From: Cryptosporangium minutisporangium | GTDB taxonomy: Bacteria > Actinomycetota > Actinomycetes > Mycobacteriales > Cryptosporangiaceae | Direction: 5' to 3' | NCBI RefSeq assembly: GCF_039536245.1 | Contig: NZ_BAAAYN010000041.1 | Coordinates: forward strand, 1-64,000 | Length of the DNA stretch: 64,000 nt | Shown: one piece after another, positions 63,400-64,000 of the stretch | Position numbering within the stretch: the first letter of the stretch is position 1 | Layout of the letters: every line of letters starts with the position of its first letter | Position numbers and translations under genes: made by a program | Notes under the pieces: model-generated | What the model saw: only the letters and a program-made list of their open reading frames with translations | Told to the model about the DNA's origin: nothing | The model's database searches: none

Positions 63400-64000
63400 A
63401 TGGTGATCTCCGACCTCGGCCTGTACGGCCCGGAGAGCGTCACCTGGCGGATCCACGCGGACCCGTCGATCGCGGTCGGTGGATTGCGGGCGCTGCTGCT
63501 CCAGGCACTGCACCCGGTCGCGATGGCGGGTGTCTCGGCGAACTCCGGGTACCGCCAGGACCCGTGGGGACGCCTGCTGCGCACGACCGAGTTCGTGGCG
63601 ACCACCACGTTCGGTACCGCGTCGGCCGCCGAGGAGGCCGCCGGCCGGGTCCGCCGCCTGCACCGGCGGCTCACCGCGGTGGACCCCGACACCGGTGAGG
63701 CCCATCCGGTGGACGATCCCTCGCTGCTGCTCTGGGTGCACTGCTGCGAGGTGGATTCGTTCCTCTACGCCGCGCGGCGGGGAGGTCTCCGGCTGTCCGA
63801 CGCCGACGCCGATCGGTACCTCGCCGAGCAGGTACGCCAGGCTCGCCTGATCGGCCTGACGCCGGACGCGGTCGATGTCCCGCGCACGACGACCGAGCTC
63901 GCCGCCTACTTCGACGAGATGCGGCCGCGGCTTCGGGCCACCCGGCCGGCTTACGAGGGGCTGAAGCTGCTGAGCGCACCGCCGATGCGGTGGTGGGTGC
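63400..64000 (+). CDS. DUF2236/MpaB-like oxygenase, cut by the window end
   Basis: The first 200 residues of an oxygenase-type DUF2236 protein (latex-clearing protein/MpaB relatives). LLLQALHPVAMAGVSANSGY carries the His of the proposed haem-binding region and WVHCCEVDSFLYA the second conserved block. ATG 63400 follows GGAGG by four bases, and a GTG at 63403 by seven. The frame is still open at 64000. Substrate unknown. Confidence 0.88.
   Translation, partial: MVISDLGLYGPESVTWRIHADPSIAVGGLRALLLQALHPVAMAGVSANSGYRQDPWGRLLRTTEFVATTTFGTASAAEEAAGRVRRLHRRLTAVDPDTGEAHPVDDPSLLLWVHCCEVDSFLYAARRGGLRLSDADADRYLAEQVRQARLIGLTPDAVDVPRTTTELAAYFDEMRPRLRATRPAYEGLKLLSAPPMRWWV

Overview
The window is chromosomal DNA from a high-GC actinobacterium. 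Third codon positions are almost all G or C, GTG starts are common, and both clear Shine-Dalgarno starts and probable leaderless starts occur. Gene content and order strongly recall the Mycobacterium tuberculosis Rv3193c-Rv3211 block: UPF0182, PDZ/Lon-like protease, DUF2342 metalloprotease, ThiF-like protein, ABC1 kinase, whiB7, uvrD2, mycoredoxin, nudC, adnB/adnA, alkyltransferase-like protein, moeZ, DUF3152, TetR, DUF3107, ferritin-like hydroxylase, DEAD-box helicase. The comparison is from memory. Several genes, long intergenic repeats and low-complexity proteins are not mycobacterial, so a filamentous or soil actinomycete (Frankia or Cryptosporangium-like) is my guess. The genus cannot be fixed from sequence alone.

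Layout. 1-9.1 kb: the 5' end of an initiator tRNA leaving the left edge, two small genes, UPF0182, PPA1309, a Lon-like protease, an SDR protein, two metallopeptidases and an odd intergenic region with a 36-bp perfect palindrome. 9.1-10.1 kb: a six-copy 87-bp tandem repeat. 10.1-18.2 kb: antibiotic-response and redox neighbourhood, with a ThiF-like/ABC1-kinase pair, whiB7 with an elaborate leader (promoter, 122-codon upstream ORF, Rho-independent attenuator) and a translationally coupled small downstream gene, then uvrD2, mycoredoxin and an MFS exporter. 18.3-23.5 kb: a kinase-like protein with a broken P-loop, a small membrane protein, and an M16 peptidase pair followed by a nudC frame destroyed by a 76-bp inverted-duplication insertion. 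23.9-33.8 kb: long-chain acyl-CoA synthetase, membrane proteins, secreted 5'-nucleotidase, VOC protein, alpha/beta hydrolase and a secreted M6 protease. 33.8-40.4 kb: adnB/adnA recombination helicase-nuclease. 40.5-44 kb: PadR/ABC/FtsX-like operon. 43.9-45.6 kb: HTH/Clp-N/hydrolase operon whose promoter carries two matching operators. 45.8-48.7 kb: PLP decarboxylase and GPH-type transporter. 48.9-64 kb: alkyltransferase-like protein, amino-acid permease, moeZ, DUF3152, hydrolase, a very low-complexity 881-residue protein, TetR, DUF3107, a MiaE-like protein, DEAD-box helicase, membrane proteins, a hydrolase and the start of a DUF2236 oxygenase cut by the right edge.

Most genes are housekeeping. 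The best candidates for new biology are regulatory: the whiB7 leader, the double operator over the -35 and -10 of the HTH/Clp-N operon, and a promoter-like element shared by the MFS exporter and the palindrome region. The nudC inverted duplication is the clearest structural anomaly. No CRISPR array, insertion sequence, prophage or rRNA was seen.
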